Shown piece by piece: positions 1-9,720 of a DNA stretch of 64,000 bases. Every line of letters starts with the position of its first letter. Position 1 is the stretch's first letter. Location: the NCBI GenBank assembly GCA_947642455.1, contig CANRSN010000006.1, positions 23,486 through 87,485 on the forward strand. Reading direction: 5' to 3'. The notes under the pieces are model-generated. The model had not been told where the DNA came from. It saw only the letters and a list, made by a program, of their open reading frames with translations, and made no database searches. The position numbers were made by a program, and so were the translations under genes. Origin of the DNA: an uncultured Clostridiaceae bacterium. GTDB lineage: Bacteria > Bacillota > Clostridia > TANB77 > CAG-508.

Positions 1-269
1 TTTGCTAAACTTGCTATAGATATTACATCATGTGCAGTTAATATAACTCTTTTTTCTTCTCTTTCTGCTGGTGGCATACTACTATTGGTATAACTTACAT
101 ATTTCAAAAATTGCTCATTAAATTCTCCTATCTGTTTTGCTTCTAAATCTTTTTGTGCATTTGCTGAATATGTAGAAAATATATTAAAAAGTACTACTCC
201 TATAGATATTATCATTACACCTATTAATATAGAGGCTGCCATTATTAATGCTTTTGATGCATTTTCCAT
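1..269 (-). CDS. Pilin-like protein of the Tad operon (partial, cut by window edge)
   Basis: An open frame runs from an ATG at 269 off the left edge (89 codons visible). The first residues are MENASKALIMAASILIGVMI, almost the same as the next gene upstream, so the two are tandem paralogues. The N-terminus is a short polar head followed by one hydrophobic segment of about 22 residues, as in prepilin-like or TadE-like proteins anchored in the membrane. The visible rest is polar and helical (NAQKDLEAKQIGEFNEQF). It is the last gene seen in the Tad/Flp pilus operon, and its position after the assembly genes supports a pilus-subunit or minor-pilin role. The family is not recognised with certainty and the C-terminus is missing. 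Confidence 0.6.
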   Translation of the reverse strand, partial: MENASKALIMAASILIGVMIISIGVVLFNIFSTYSANAQKDLEAKQIGEFNEQFLKYVSYTNSSMPPAEREEKRVILTAHDVISIASLA

Positions 270-307
270 ATTTTAATTTCCTTTCTAAAAACCTATGCTA
301 ACATATT

Positions 308-1057
308 TTAAAGGTTTGGTTCTACTTCTTCAAATGTAATAGCTATCATTCTACCTGTATCATCATATTTTACATCTTTGGCTGTAAAATATTTACTTGT
401 AAAATTTGTTTTTGTTGACTTAAGTTGTGTATACATTTTTATATCTTTTTCTACTTTATCTTTTCCACCATAATCTTTCATTTTATCATTATATTCTTTT
501 CTTTTATTATCTGCATCTGTAGTTCTCCCAAGCCTAGTATATGCATTAATTTCATTATCATATGTTTGCTTTATTCTAATAATATTGTCAATTGGTTCTA
601 CCTTAATATAATCCTCTTCTATCTTAGCAATTTTATCATCTATATTTTTTAATATATTTTTTACTGTGTCACTAGAATCTTTTTTATCATCTAGTATTAT
701 ATGTTTTTTTGCTTTTATTTCATATTTTGCTTTTTCTGAGCCTTCAACTATTGTTATGTTATTTGTTATATTTATTATCAATGTCATTGGTGTATATCCT
801 AGTTGTTCACTTGCTTGTACATTATTATAATCTTCTGCTAAATTTATAACAGAAATAATATCACTTCCATATAACATACTTCTATTATATTGTTCAAACC
901 TTTTGTTATATTTTTCTATTTGCATAGCTTCTTTTGCAAGTTCTGCTTCAGATTGCACATTTCCTAAATTGCTAAACATAAATACTACCAAACCGATAAT
1001 AAGTATACTTATTAATATTCCACCTGCCATAATTAAGGCTTTTGATGCATTTTCCAT
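308..1057 (-). CDS. Pilin-like membrane-anchored protein, Tad operon
   Basis: This 249-residue protein begins MENASKALIMAGGILISILI, giving one transmembrane segment at about residues 8-30, followed by a polar extracellular region. The segment EAELAKEAMQIEKYNKRFEQY looks helical; the rest is lysine- and aspartate-rich (about residues 110-215). The N-terminus matches that of the next gene (1-269), so the operon carries tandem paralogues that differ mainly after the membrane segment. It lies 27 bases after the TadB-TadC fusion, with a TAGGAGGGAATGTAA-type ribosome site before the ATG. I infer a minor pilin or pilus-associated surface protein. No catalytic motif is visible, and the family name is unknown to me. 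Confidence 0.6.
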   Translation of the reverse strand: MENASKALIMAGGILISILIIGLVVFMFSNLGNVQSEAELAKEAMQIEKYNKRFEQYNRSMLYGSDIISVINLAEDYNNVQASEQLGYTPMTLIINITNNITIVEGSEKAKYEIKAKKHIILDDKKDSSDTVKNILKNIDDKIAKIEEDYIKVEPIDNIIRIKQTYDNEINAYTRLGRTTDADNKRKEYNDKMKDYGGKDKVEKDIKMYTQLKSTKTNFTSKYFTAKDVKYDDTGRMIAITFEEVEPNL

Positions 1058-1084
1058 AATTTACATTCCCTCCTAAGGCAAAAT

Positions 1085-3166
1085 CTATTTCATTCCTGAT
1101 AAAGAATTAAATGATGTATTCATACTTGTTAATCCTATAAATACTAGTGGAACAATTAAGTAACCAACAAATAGTACTACCATAGGTGCAAAACCTATAC
1201 CTTTTCCTATCATTCCCTTCTTAGCAATTAACCTGTCATTAGATTCTTTACGTTTTGCTTGATAGTAGTCTCTTTCTGTATCTAGCTCATCAAATGCATC
1301 TTTTATTGGAATTTTTTCAACAGCTGCTTGAAGGCTTTCTATTATACGTATAAAATCTTGATATGTTACATCTTCTTTCATTGCTTCTAAGGCTTCCCAA
1401 GCTCCACTTTCGTAGTTATTTATACATTTGCTTAATGGATCTTTGAAAATGTTTGCATACCTTTCTAGCCATTCAAGGATAATTTCAACATTAACCCTTT
1501 CAATTCTCATAAGCATTAGTATTATTGTTTGGAATTGCATTACTTCATCTTCCATTTCTAGTTGACGCATTTTCGTTTGGAATATTAACATTAGTATTGG
1601 TGCCATATATGCAACCATTGAAATTGCTAAAGCTCCTAAAACCTCTACCCAACTTAAATATTCACTATTTATTGTTGCAATTTTTCCCATAATTCTTTCT
1701 GCTGCTGTTTCTTTTTCTGAATCGTTACTGCTTATATATGTATCATTTACTTTTCCACTAGTCATTGCATTTACTAAAGTTTCTGCTTTAAGGTTAGGTT
1801 CTGCCTTATATCTATCTATATATTCATTATCTGACTTTGTTAGTTGATCTGCCGTTTTTCGCTGTTTATCTGTCATTGTCATAATAAGGTCATAATCTGT
1901 TGTAGGGTCTGTATATACATTTTCAATTGTTATTCTATGTAATTGGCTAAATAAGAATACTGACACGAAAAATGATGTAATACAAAGTACTATTCTATTT
2001 ATGTATATCCACTGAATTTTATCTTTACATGCTGCATCTTTCATACGTTTTTTCATTGTTCTATTTTCTTTTGTACCTTCTTTTGGTATGAACAAGTCTA
2101 CTATTTTCTTTACAAATGGTATTTTATATAATCTTTCTTGCCATGGATTTTCTGTATTTTTTGTATTCATTGCTGTTGAACCATTATCTTTTAATTTTCT
2201 AGTTAATATGTAACATATGAAAGTTAATACTAATAACAATATTTGCACTAGCATTCCATCTTTTCCTTCATAAAAAGATGCAACAAAACTAAACTGTGAT
2301 ACTGCCCAATTTTTTATTGGTTCTATTGCAAGCATTGGAACTATTGATATTACTGACAAACTTTGAAATACATAATCTAGCTTGTCTCTTTTTAATATTT
2401 CTAGTTGCATTTCTTGAGTTATATTATTTAAGTTTTTTAAATATAAAGATGCACCATTTACTTTCCTATCTCCAAATTCTTTTGTAAGATATGATACTCC
2501 AGCAAACTCTTTTAAATAGCTATTTGGAGCTATATCGTAATATTTTTCAAGTTCTGATTCTGGGTCATTTGATATTAGTACTTCATATATTTTTTCTGCT
2601 TGTCTTGACATTTCTGGGTTGTCATCGTCTTGTGCAGTTTGATAAATTGCTTCTTCTACCATGTTAAATTCATTATACGCATGTCTTATTTCTGAGAAAA
2701 AGTGTATTTGTTGCTTTAATAAGTTATTATCTATTTTGTCTACCATACCATCTATAAATGTATCTACCATGAATATTTCAAATATAAGTAATATACACAT
2801 TAGTAGAAAGTTTGCACTTGTTAATGCTATTATGATTATTGTTAATGGTAATATTATAAGTAATGCTCTAGATAATATTTTTGATGCCTGCATTCTTGTT
2901 AAATATTCATCATCTATATTTATTATTTCTAGTCTTCTTCTTAATTTTAGTATATATCTTTTCAAAAATGGCGTTTTTAAATAAAACATGTACAATTTTT
3001 GATAAGTTACTTCCATTGAAAACTTAGACTCTTGTGTACCTTCTCTTAGCTGATCGATATATTTTTGTTCTTTATTATTTTTACTAATTATAATATATGC
3101 TACTACGATAGCTACTAATAAGCCTGCTGCTCCAAACATCATGTATAGTAATATATCTTGTGACAT
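1085..3166 (-). CDS. Tad pilus inner-membrane platform protein, TadB-TadC fusion
   Basis: This 693-residue protein holds two type II secretion F (GspF/TadB/TadC-like) halves in one chain. The first half (about 1-340) has an N-terminal anchor, a cytoplasmic helical part, paired membrane helices near 95-140 and more near 270-330. The second half (about 370-693) repeats the plan, with a membrane helix near 395, a polar insert, helices near 520-545, and a GspF-like helical domain (about 560-650) ending in a terminal membrane pair. In most Tad systems TadB and TadC are separate genes of about 300 residues, so the length fits a fusion. It follows tadA by 23 bases and probably forms the membrane ring driven by that ATPase. 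Confidence 0.75.
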   Translation of the reverse strand: MSQDILLYMMFGAAGLLVAIVVAYIIISKNNKEQKYIDQLREGTQESKFSMEVTYQKLYMFYLKTPFLKRYILKLRRRLEIINIDDEYLTRMQASKILSRALLIILPLTIIIIALTSANFLLMCILLIFEIFMVDTFIDGMVDKIDNNLLKQQIHFFSEIRHAYNEFNMVEEAIYQTAQDDDNPEMSRQAEKIYEVLISNDPESELEKYYDIAPNSYLKEFAGVSYLTKEFGDRKVNGASLYLKNLNNITQEMQLEILKRDKLDYVFQSLSVISIVPMLAIEPIKNWAVSQFSFVASFYEGKDGMLVQILLLVLTFICYILTRKLKDNGSTAMNTKNTENPWQERLYKIPFVKKIVDLFIPKEGTKENRTMKKRMKDAACKDKIQWIYINRIVLCITSFFVSVFLFSQLHRITIENVYTDPTTDYDLIMTMTDKQRKTADQLTKSDNEYIDRYKAEPNLKAETLVNAMTSGKVNDTYISSNDSEKETAAERIMGKIATINSEYLSWVEVLGALAISMVAYMAPILMLIFQTKMRQLEMEDEVMQFQTIILMLMRIERVNVEIILEWLERYANIFKDPLSKCINNYESGAWEALEAMKEDVTYQDFIRIIESLQAAVEKIPIKDAFDELDTERDYYQAKRKESNDRLIAKKGMIGKGIGFAPMVVLFVGYLIVPLVFIGLTSMNTSFNSLSGMK

Positions 3167-3189
3167 GTTTTCACCTCTATTCTACATTT

Positions 3190-5152
3190 TTATTCTTGTA
3201 CTATTGGTTTTCTTCCTCTTTTTTTAGGTTGCTCTATATCTTCCTCGTCTTCTCCTTCATACCTTGCTACTTTTGTATGCCAATTTCTTTCTACAAATTT
3301 TATAAATTCTTCTGCATCTGTATCATCCATATTATTTAGCATTTCTCTAATATTGTTGTCTGATATTTTATTTGTTATTACATATTCTCCATCATGATAT
3401 TCTAAGATATTTTGATATTTGTATAACTCTCTATTAGTTGTTTTTGTGAAATAATATGTTGCATTATCCATAAATTTCTCTAGTTTTCCTTCTAATGTTT
3501 TTTCTTTTCTATGGTCAAATGTATACTCATTCTTTTCTTCTACTGGTATACATTCTGTTACTCTTTCTATGTATCTTCTTCCTCTAAAGTCTTTTACTAA
3601 GTGAATGTCAAAGTTAAGTACTTGTACAACTTGCTCTTCTGCTGTTCTTTCGTCTTTAAATACTCCTGCTCTTAGCATTGAGTTACGAAGTGCTGTTACT
3701 AAGTCTGGGAATGTTTTAGCATGGTGAGTAAATAATGTAAATTTAGATGCAACCTGTGCTGATTGAATCATCCAAGATGCTACAGGGTCTGTTGCAACCT
3801 CACCAATTATATTAACAGAACCATCTGTCTTTTTTTGAACGTCCAAACAGTCTTGTCCAGATACAGTTTCTGTTTCACGCATTGATAATATGTTTCTTGT
3901 TGGATATATTTTTCTTAAGTGTAACTCAAATGCTGTTTCTGTAATACGAAGGTTCATAGTTTCATATATATTTTCAATCATAGCCATAAGCATTGTTGTT
4001 TTTCCGACATCCTTGCTCTCCTGTAAGTGATATAATTCTTGCACCTTTTACTAAGTATTTTAATAAATCTATTGCATCCTCTTTTCCTGGGAACCTTACT
4101 ATTTGCTCTAGCGTTGCACGTTTTACGTCAAATTTTCTTACGAAAAATGCCCATGTTTCTGACATACTTGGTCTTACAACAACAACACGAGATCCATCTT
4201 TCATTTCATTAATTTTAAAACCATTTGTGTCTGATAATTGCCCTGGGTTATTGTATTTATATATATTTTGACATACTCTTTTTAATTCTGCTTCTGAACC
4301 AAATGATAAAAATGCTAAACGTATTGATTTACCTTGGAACATTATCCATATACTGTCACATGCACGTGGTACCTTATGTTCCATTATTTGATCTATATAA
4401 TCTCCATCTCCTTGTGCTACTTGGCTTAAGAAACTCTCTGGCAAACCTGATACTCCACCAGATATACCATCTATGTTCATATCTCTTATTTCATCTATAC
4501 TACTATATCCTTTGTAGTGTTGATAAATTCTTTGTACAACTATACTTAATTTATCTTGGAATGTTAGCATAAAGTTTTCTTTTTCATATATTTCGTCTAT
4601 TTCTTCACTTGTAATTACATAACATGGCTTAGCTTCTCCTGATACGTATTTTAATCTTGCTAAATCATATTTTTTCATAATTTCTGATAATGCTTCATAT
4701 CCAAATTCTTGTTTATACATATATAAAATAATTTCAAATTTATCTTGACTAGTTAAAAGAGATGGAACATCAAATGATATTGCTTTTGATACATTTAACT
4801 CTGTTACACCATATTCTTTTGCTAATAAGTCATATATTAATTCTTTTATATATTTTTTATCGTTAACATCTCCATATGTACAACCTTTTAAAGCCTTTTT
4901 TAACTCATATTTCTTATTTTTCCTTCTTTTTAATTCCTCTTCTGATAACCCTATATCATAAAGATTTATTTTTGTTATTTCATCTAGTCTTTTTTTAACA
5001 AAAGCAGTCATTGTTTCTAATGTATATGTTTTATCATCTACATTTATTTCTTCTTCAACTTTTGCATCTTGCTTTTTTTTCAAATTTTTCATTATAAAAA
5101 AACCTGCTAATGCTAAAACGGCTAATATTAATACTATATTAATTAAGTTCAT
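3190..5152 (-). CDS. tadA: TadA/CpaF pilus assembly ATPase, interrupted by a +1 shift at CGG
   Basis: This is the secretion ATPase of the pilus. The upstream frame (5152 to 3974) ends inside the Walker A motif: it reads TGEQGC, then CGG, then runs to a stop 10 codons later. Skipping the C of CGG at 4006 gives TGEQGCGKTTM, a perfect P-loop, and the protein continues to 3190 as 653 residues with the later family features RETE, GEVATDPVASW (Walker B-like region) and FTHHAK. Both halves are well kept and no other lesion is visible, so the gene does not look decayed. An N-terminal membrane anchor (about residues 4-22) is followed by a helical region. It sits between the TadZ-like gene and TadB-TadC. 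Either +1 recoding makes the full ATPase, or a one-base artefact or mutation lies here. Confidence 0.85.
4004..4006 (-). other. In-frame CGG at the +1 frameshift point of tadA
   Basis: On the minus strand the codons read GGA TGT CGG AAA AAC. Reading TGT then GGA AAA ACA restores the P-loop glycine and lysine. The P-site codon is TGT. The zero-frame stop (TGA) lies 10 codons further. Confidence 0.7.
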
Positions 5153-5173
5153 TTTTAGGCTCCTTTCTAAAGG

Positions 5174-6013
5174 TTATGTTCTCATTTGTAGTTCCTGTAA
5201 TTTGTATAATATATCTGCTGACATTCTTGCAGCTTCTTTCATAAAAGTTGCATTTCTGTCATCTTCTTTTATTCTTCTTAATTTAAGCATAAGTTCTGCT
5301 ACTTTTGACTCTGATGTTGCTTCAAAAAATAGTGTATTATATGGTATTGCTGTTATATCTTTTCTTTGTCTTATAAATCTTGTAATATTTTTTATATTAT
5401 ATTTTGAAAATTTATCATACCTTCCCACATTTAACATTATATTATTTTTCTTAAAAAAGTCATTACTTTCTCTTAAAGCTACAAAATCTTCTATTGTTGA
5501 TAGTTTTTGTGTTATATTCATTACTATTATATCTGCTATTTCTAATATTCTATTTGCTTGTTCTTTTGGCATTTTCTTGGATATATCTACAAACACTAAG
5601 TCATAATCTCTATTTGCTACTTGTATTATTTGTGGATACATTGTACATATTTGTTTGTATTCTTCATAATTATTTGTATTAGAAGAACATAATATATCAA
5701 ATCTGTCTTTGAAAACTACTTTTGCATAATTAGCAACTATTGAATTTGAAGTTTTGTTACTATTTATTATTTTTAGTAATCCCTCAACTCCTGACTCAAA
5801 ACCAACTTGTGTAGTAGATGTTAAGTTTTTAGCAAGTGCATTTTGTTTGGCTAGATTCCAAAAACAATTTTCTAATGTTTTATTATTAAATTCTGTACTT
5901 ATATCTAATATTTTATAATTATGTTCTATTGCCATATATGTTGTAAGTGCAGCCATTGATAAAGTTTGACCTGTTTCTTTTTTTTCTCTGCTCCAAAATG
6001 CTATAATAGACAT
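5174..6013 (-). CDS. TadZ/CpaE-like ParA-fold ATPase of the pilus operon
   Basis: This 279-residue soluble protein has a ParA/MinD-like layout: MSIIAFWSREKKETGQT is at the P-loop position, and VFVDISKK resembles the second acidic strand. The P-loop deviates from the usual KGGxGKT (KKETGQT, ending GQT rather than GKT), as often seen in TadZ/CpaE proteins that localise the pilus rather than hydrolyse fast. It ends 22 bases before tadA and starts one base after the neighbouring 233-residue ParA-like gene, so the two are almost certainly co-translated. The role (polar or subcellular localisation of the Tad machine) is inferred from family and operon position. Confidence 0.65.
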   Translation of the reverse strand: MSIIAFWSREKKETGQTLSMAALTTYMAIEHNYKILDISTEFNNKTLENCFWNLAKQNALAKNLTSTTQVGFESGVEGLLKIINSNKTSNSIVANYAKVVFKDRFDILCSSNTNNYEEYKQICTMYPQIIQVANRDYDLVFVDISKKMPKEQANRILEIADIIVMNITQKLSTIEDFVALRESNDFFKKNNIMLNVGRYDKFSKYNIKNITRFIRQRKDITAIPYNTLFFEATSESKVAELMLKLRRIKEDDRNATFMKEAARMSADILYKLQELQMRT

Positions 6014-6014
6014 T

Positions 6015-6716
6015 TTACACTCCTCTTTCTATCTTTTTCATAATTTTTCTTATTTCTGGGTAATGTTCCTCTCCCATCAATTGTACTACTATATACATAA
6101 GTCCTTCTTTATATTGGTTAGTTAATTTTTTTATTCGAATTTTTTCTAATTGTTGATTTTCATATATAACTGTTTGATCTCCTGCTTCAAAAGGCATATT
6201 TATTGTTTCTTGTTCATTCCATACTATTTTGCTTTCTTTTGTTAGAAAATTTATATACTCATTTTCTTTTTTTGATGCTTCTTTTGAAAATATTATTTTT
6301 GTCATATTTAATGGTTCTTGCAAAATATTTAAAGTCATAGTTCCTCTTTTTACAGAATATAAGTCAAAGGATGTTACAAAATAGTTTTTGTCACACTTTG
6401 TTATTTCAAAATTTCTTGCAATATTAGGAGAATCTACATCTATTAATATATAATCATAATTAATAGGTGAACTAAGTGGTATTCCTAAATATTGCTTTAT
6501 TAAATCATAATTTTCAAATCCAATTGCTATGTCTACTCCTTCATATTGTGTAATATATACTCTTCCTGGTTTCATAGCTGGTATTGTATATCTGGATTTT
6601 TGATTTATGCTTCCATCTATAAAAAGTACTGTATTTCCTAACTCAACTAATATTTTAGATAGATATAATATAAAATCTGTTTTTTCATATCCTCCAATAA
6701 AACCTATTTTTTTCAT
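6015..6716 (-). CDS. Second ParA-like protein, TadZ-type, of the pilus operon
   Basis: This 233-residue protein starts MKKIGFIGGYEKTDFILYLSKIL, a ParA-type first strand and P-loop position without the classical GKT. The segment FIDGSINQKSRY follows at the switch-like position, and DYILIDVDSP gives a Walker B-like strand. It lacks a complete Walker A, so ATP hydrolysis is doubtful. Its stop lies one base before the ATG of the other TadZ-like gene; the pair could be two halves of a CpaE-like unit or a heterodimer. There is no membrane segment. Function is inferred from the operon only. Confidence 0.55.
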   Translation of the reverse strand: MKKIGFIGGYEKTDFILYLSKILVELGNTVLFIDGSINQKSRYTIPAMKPGRVYITQYEGVDIAIGFENYDLIKQYLGIPLSSPINYDYILIDVDSPNIARNFEITKCDKNYFVTSFDLYSVKRGTMTLNILQEPLNMTKIIFSKEASKKENEYINFLTKESKIVWNEQETINMPFEAGDQTVIYENQQLEKIRIKKLTNQYKEGLMYIVVQLMGEEHYPEIRKIMKKIERGV

Positions 6717-6803
6717 AATATTAATTTCATTCCTTCCATGCTCTCATTAACACCCTGTATATGTATGACTTAAATATCATTAATGTTCAAAAATGTATTT
6801 TTT

Positions 6804-7733
6804 CTAGCCACCCAATGATTCTAAATATTTTTCTCTTTCTTCTATTGCTTTTTCTATTTCTTCTTCTACGCCTTCTTCTCTATTCTTTTGCTTGTCATCT
6901 TCTTCTATTGTATTTAATATTCCGTTTATTGTATTTGTTCTTATTGCTACATTTGGATTATAGATTGAGAATAACGCATTTTTTGCTTCTTGAACAATAT
7001 TAGGGTTTGTACTTATTAATGCTTGTGTAGATGCTTTTGGTACAAATGTTAATGTAGCTGCTGTTTGCATTCCTGGTTCTATATATTTTGTTGCATATAG
7101 TTTAGAACCTTTCATTTCATATGCCTCTACTATTGCATTACTCATTATTAATGTGTCTGCTTCTGACATTTTTAACCAAACTGTATTTACTGAGTCTATT
7201 CCTGAAACTTGTGGCAATTCTACTTTCTTTTTAGATACTACTATATAATCTTCTCCTGTTGGTAGACGAAGTCTTATATCTATGTAGTCCCCAGTTTCTA
7301 TTTGTGACAATAATGAAATCATGTTATATTCTTGAATTCTTACATCGTCTGTCATTTTATTATCACTATCTTGTATCATATTACTTGTTAATATGGTTCC
7401 TTCTGATAAGTCTATTTTGGCTATTGTATATATTTGTTTTGTTTCATCTGTTTGTTCTATTAATTCATCTGTACTTATTGCATTAACTGGTATAACTGAA
7501 GATGGTACTTTTACTTGTTTTAGTTGTGCTACTGATACTTGCTCCCCTGAAGGTATATCTTCTGATAATACATATACACTTTTTAGTGCCTTTTTCTCTT
7601 CTTCTCTTTCTTTATTTATATTTATTAATTGATATACTAAAAATCCTATTATTGTTCCTGTTATAAGTAATGTAACTAAAACTCCTATTAATAAATAATT
7701 ATTCGCTTTTCTTTGCATTGGATTCATTGCCAT
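6804..7733 (-). CDS. CpaB/RcpC-like pilus assembly protein with SAF domain
   Basis: I start this 309-residue protein at MAMNPMQRK because GGAGGAATACAGAT stands directly before that ATG; the longer frame to 7769 has no better site. One membrane helix (about residues 14-37) is followed by an extracytoplasmic SAF-like segment: VYVLSEDIPSGEQVSVAQLK and then EGTILTSNMI, the typical SAF repeat of CpaB. The C-terminal 50 residues are acidic and coiled (EEGVEEEIEKAIEEREKYLE). It is the first gene of the Tad operon. In Tad systems CpaB supports the outer part of the pilus channel; in a Gram-positive cell it may organise the pilus at the membrane surface. Confidence 0.7.
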   Translation of the reverse strand: MAMNPMQRKANNYLLIGVLVTLLITGTIIGFLVYQLININKEREEEKKALKSVYVLSEDIPSGEQVSVAQLKQVKVPSSVIPVNAISTDELIEQTDETKQIYTIAKIDLSEGTILTSNMIQDSDNKMTDDVRIQEYNMISLLSQIETGDYIDIRLRLPTGEDYIVVSKKKVELPQVSGIDSVNTVWLKMSEADTLIMSNAIVEAYEMKGSKLYATKYIEPGMQTAATLTFVPKASTQALISTNPNIVQEAKNALFSIYNPNVAIRTNTINGILNTIEEDDKQKNREEGVEEEIEKAIEEREKYLESLGG

Positions 7734-7895
7734 ATCTGTATTCCTCCTTATTATTTGACAAAATATCATTTCTTATTCTATTGTACAACACTTTTCCACT
7801 TTTCACAACATTATTTTTTAACTGTAATGTAAAATTAATATTGTTGTAATATTCTTGTAATACTTCTAAGTTATAGTATTTTTGAAAAGCATAAT

Positions 7896-8113
7896 TTTTA
7901 GGCAATTTACTGTAATAATTCAGAGATAAGCAAAATTTATATTCTGCCTAAGTTATTAGTATTTATTTTTAAAAGTTTTGCGCAGGGAAGCTCCCTCAGT
8001 AGAAGCGACCCTAGGCGATTGGCGAAGCCAGTAAAAAACGTCTAAAAATAAATACTAATAACTTAGGCAGACAGTTTAATATCTCTGAATTATTACAGCA
8101 AATTGCCTAAAAA
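7896..8113. repeat. Nested palindromic element, copy 1 (core subtype GTAGAAGCGACCC)
   Basis: Outer arms TTTTTAGGCAATTT...AAATTGCCTAAAAA and inner arms TCTGCCTAAGTTATTAGTAT...ATACTAATAACTTAGGCAGA enclose the shared GC-rich core (about 7974-8040). The core starts GTTTTGCGCAGGGAAG and ends GCGAAGCCAGTAAAAAAC. It fills most of the 410-base gap between the pilus operon and the next gene upstream. The single-stranded form would make one very long hairpin with a small branched head. Confidence 0.85.
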
Positions 8114-8143
8114 TTGTTCTTTTGTAAAATATAGCTTTTTATA

Positions 8144-8608
8144 TTATCTTCTATAGCAACACCAACTTGAATTATTTGACATATTGTTGCTATCTCTTAC
8201 ATTTACAGCTACTGTATTTGGTCTAGTATTTGAATTATTTCCACAACTACAACCTGCTTGATTTTGGCTTACTATAGTTGCTGTAGGTATTGCATTATTT
8301 GCCAAAGATACTCCATTTATACTCCAATTGCAGTTATTTCTACAGCATTTACAATTACAACATCTTCGACGGTTCTCCTCACATCTTTCAAAAAAGAATT
8401 CTGCTATAAATGCTGTTATAAAAGCTATTATTGTATATGCTATTGCAAAAACTAAAAAACTTGCATCAAATGCTGCAAATGTAACTATTAAGTATATAGC
8501 AAAAAAGGTAGCTGCTGTTAAAAAAGCACATCTTAGTATTTTTTGTAATACTATTGCCAATATTATTGTAGCTACTGGTAACGCAAAAAAGATTAATAAA
8601 GTGTTCAT
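8144..8608 (-). CDS. Small membrane protein with cysteine-rich tail
   Basis: I start at MNTLLIFFALP because AGGAAGGAAGAGAAAAAT precedes this ATG, giving 154 residues rather than 169. Three or four hydrophobic segments (about residues 1-20, 27-48, 51-74) are followed by a cytoplasmic or exposed tail rich in cysteine (CEENRRRCCNCKCCRNNC, then GCSCGNN and WCCYRR). The clustered cysteines could bind metal. It stands alone between two palindromic repeats. I do not recognise a family and no function is proposed. Confidence 0.6.
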   Translation of the reverse strand: MNTLLIFFALPVATIILAIVLQKILRCAFLTAATFFAIYLIVTFAAFDASFLVFAIAYTIIAFITAFIAEFFFERCEENRRRCCNCKCCRNNCNWSINGVSLANNAIPTATIVSQNQAGCSCGNNSNTRPNTVAVNVRDSNNMSNNSSWCCYRR

Positions 8609-8809
8609 ATTTTTCTCTTCCTTCCTAAAGCATATTTTTTTGTTACAATTCATGTACTAATTATTATATAGTCGCTTTACCTAAAATTGTAATATTTTTA
8701 TGACTATTATGTTTATTATGTTTGTATATAATATGCTTTTGGTTTATTTTTGGTTACACTTTAAAATTTTGTACTCTGAATAGCTACAGTTTTTCTTACT
8801 TGTAAATGT

Positions 8810-8872
8810 GTTATAATTAACAGCCCAATTTCTATTTAGCAATATATAATTTTGCAAACTGCGAATTGTAAT
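8810..8872. repeat. Core-less outer arms of the palindromic element family
   Basis: GTTATAATTAACAG...CTGCGAATTGTAAT with CAATTTCTATTTAGCAATATATAATTTTG between them is the same outer-arm sequence that flanks copies at 13.5, 16.4 and 47.7 kb, but without the GC-rich core. It looks like an empty or deleted version. Confidence 0.6.
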
Positions 8873-8885
8873 ATGAATGTTATGT

Positions 8886-9621
8886 CTAATATTTTACTTC
8901 TACTAAATATAAAGCATATGGTGGAAGTGTTTTTCCTGCTCTTGCTCTATCTTTAGAATTTATTATGTCTTCTATTTCCTCTGGCTTTATTTTCCCAAGC
9001 CCCACATCTACTAATGTTCCTGCTATTATTCTAACCATGTTATATAAAAAACCATTTCCTGTTAATTCTATTAATATTCTTTGATTTTCCTGTTTTATCT
9101 GTGTTTTATATATTTTCCTTACACTACTTTTACTACTTGTTCCACTTGCTTTAAATCCTTTAAAGTCATGTTCTCCTTCAAAATGTTTTATAGCTTGTTT
9201 CATCGCTTCTACATCTAATTTTATTGGTATAAAGTATTCTAAGTTTCTGTATATTGCACTTCCTTGCATAGAATTATTTATTATGTACCTATATGTTTTT
9301 TCTTTACAATTATATCTACTATGAAATCTCTCTTCTACTTCTTCTGCATTTTGTATTCTTATTGATTTTTTTAATTTTGAGTTTATTGCTATTGGAAATT
9401 TTTCTATTGGTAATTTACTAGAAGTTTTAAAGTTGGCCACTTGCCCAATTGCATGTACCCCTGCATCTGTTCTTCCAGATGCTATTAATTCTACTTCTTC
9501 TCCTGTTATGTCTTTTATTGCTCTTTCTATTTCTCCTTGTATATTTAGCTTGCTTGGCTGTTTTTGCCAACCGATTGAAGTCTTTTCCATCATATTCTAT
9601 TGTAAGTCTAATATTTCTCAT
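8886..9621 (-). CDS. truA: tRNA pseudouridine(38-40) synthase TruA, interrupted by a +1 shift at CGG
   Basis: TruA isomerises uridines 38-40 of the tRNA anticodon stem. The zero frame opens with MRNIRLTIEYDGKDFN from the ATG at 9621, then meets CGG and drifts into an unrelated lysine- and arginine-rich reading. Skipping the C gives GWQKQPSKLNIQGEIE, exactly the TruA N-terminal YDG-x-F-x-GWQ motif. The rest holds the catalytic SGRTDAGVHA aspartate loop, RYNCKEKTYRY and the NGFLYNMVRI motif. The total is 244 residues, normal for TruA, and every family motif is intact apart from the single base. The downstream part could be read separately from an internal start at 9593, but that would lose the first strand and GWQ. 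Confidence 0.88.
9571..9573 (-). other. In-frame CGG at the +1 frameshift point of truA
   Basis: Codons read GAC TTC AAT CGG TTG; the +1 reading AAT then GGT TGG CAA restores the GWQ motif. The P-site codon is AAT, the same as in prkC. Confidence 0.7.
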
Positions 9622-9668
9622 TTCTTACTCTCCATTCATTTAGATTACTTTTCATGCCTCGTCTTTGT

Positions 9669-9716
9669 TCGCCTGCCAAAATTGCTTTAGCAATTTTGTG
9701 TGGAATGTTGGGCGAA
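9669..9716. repeat. Small palindrome with TTCGCC/GGCGAA arms
   Basis: Outer hexamers TTCGCC and GGCGAA enclose a perfect hairpin CAAAATTGC-TTTA-GCAATTTTG (9677-9698). It lies upstream of truA, before two further palindromes, in a 320-base gene-free stretch. Confidence 0.6.
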
Positions 9717-9720
9717 GCTT

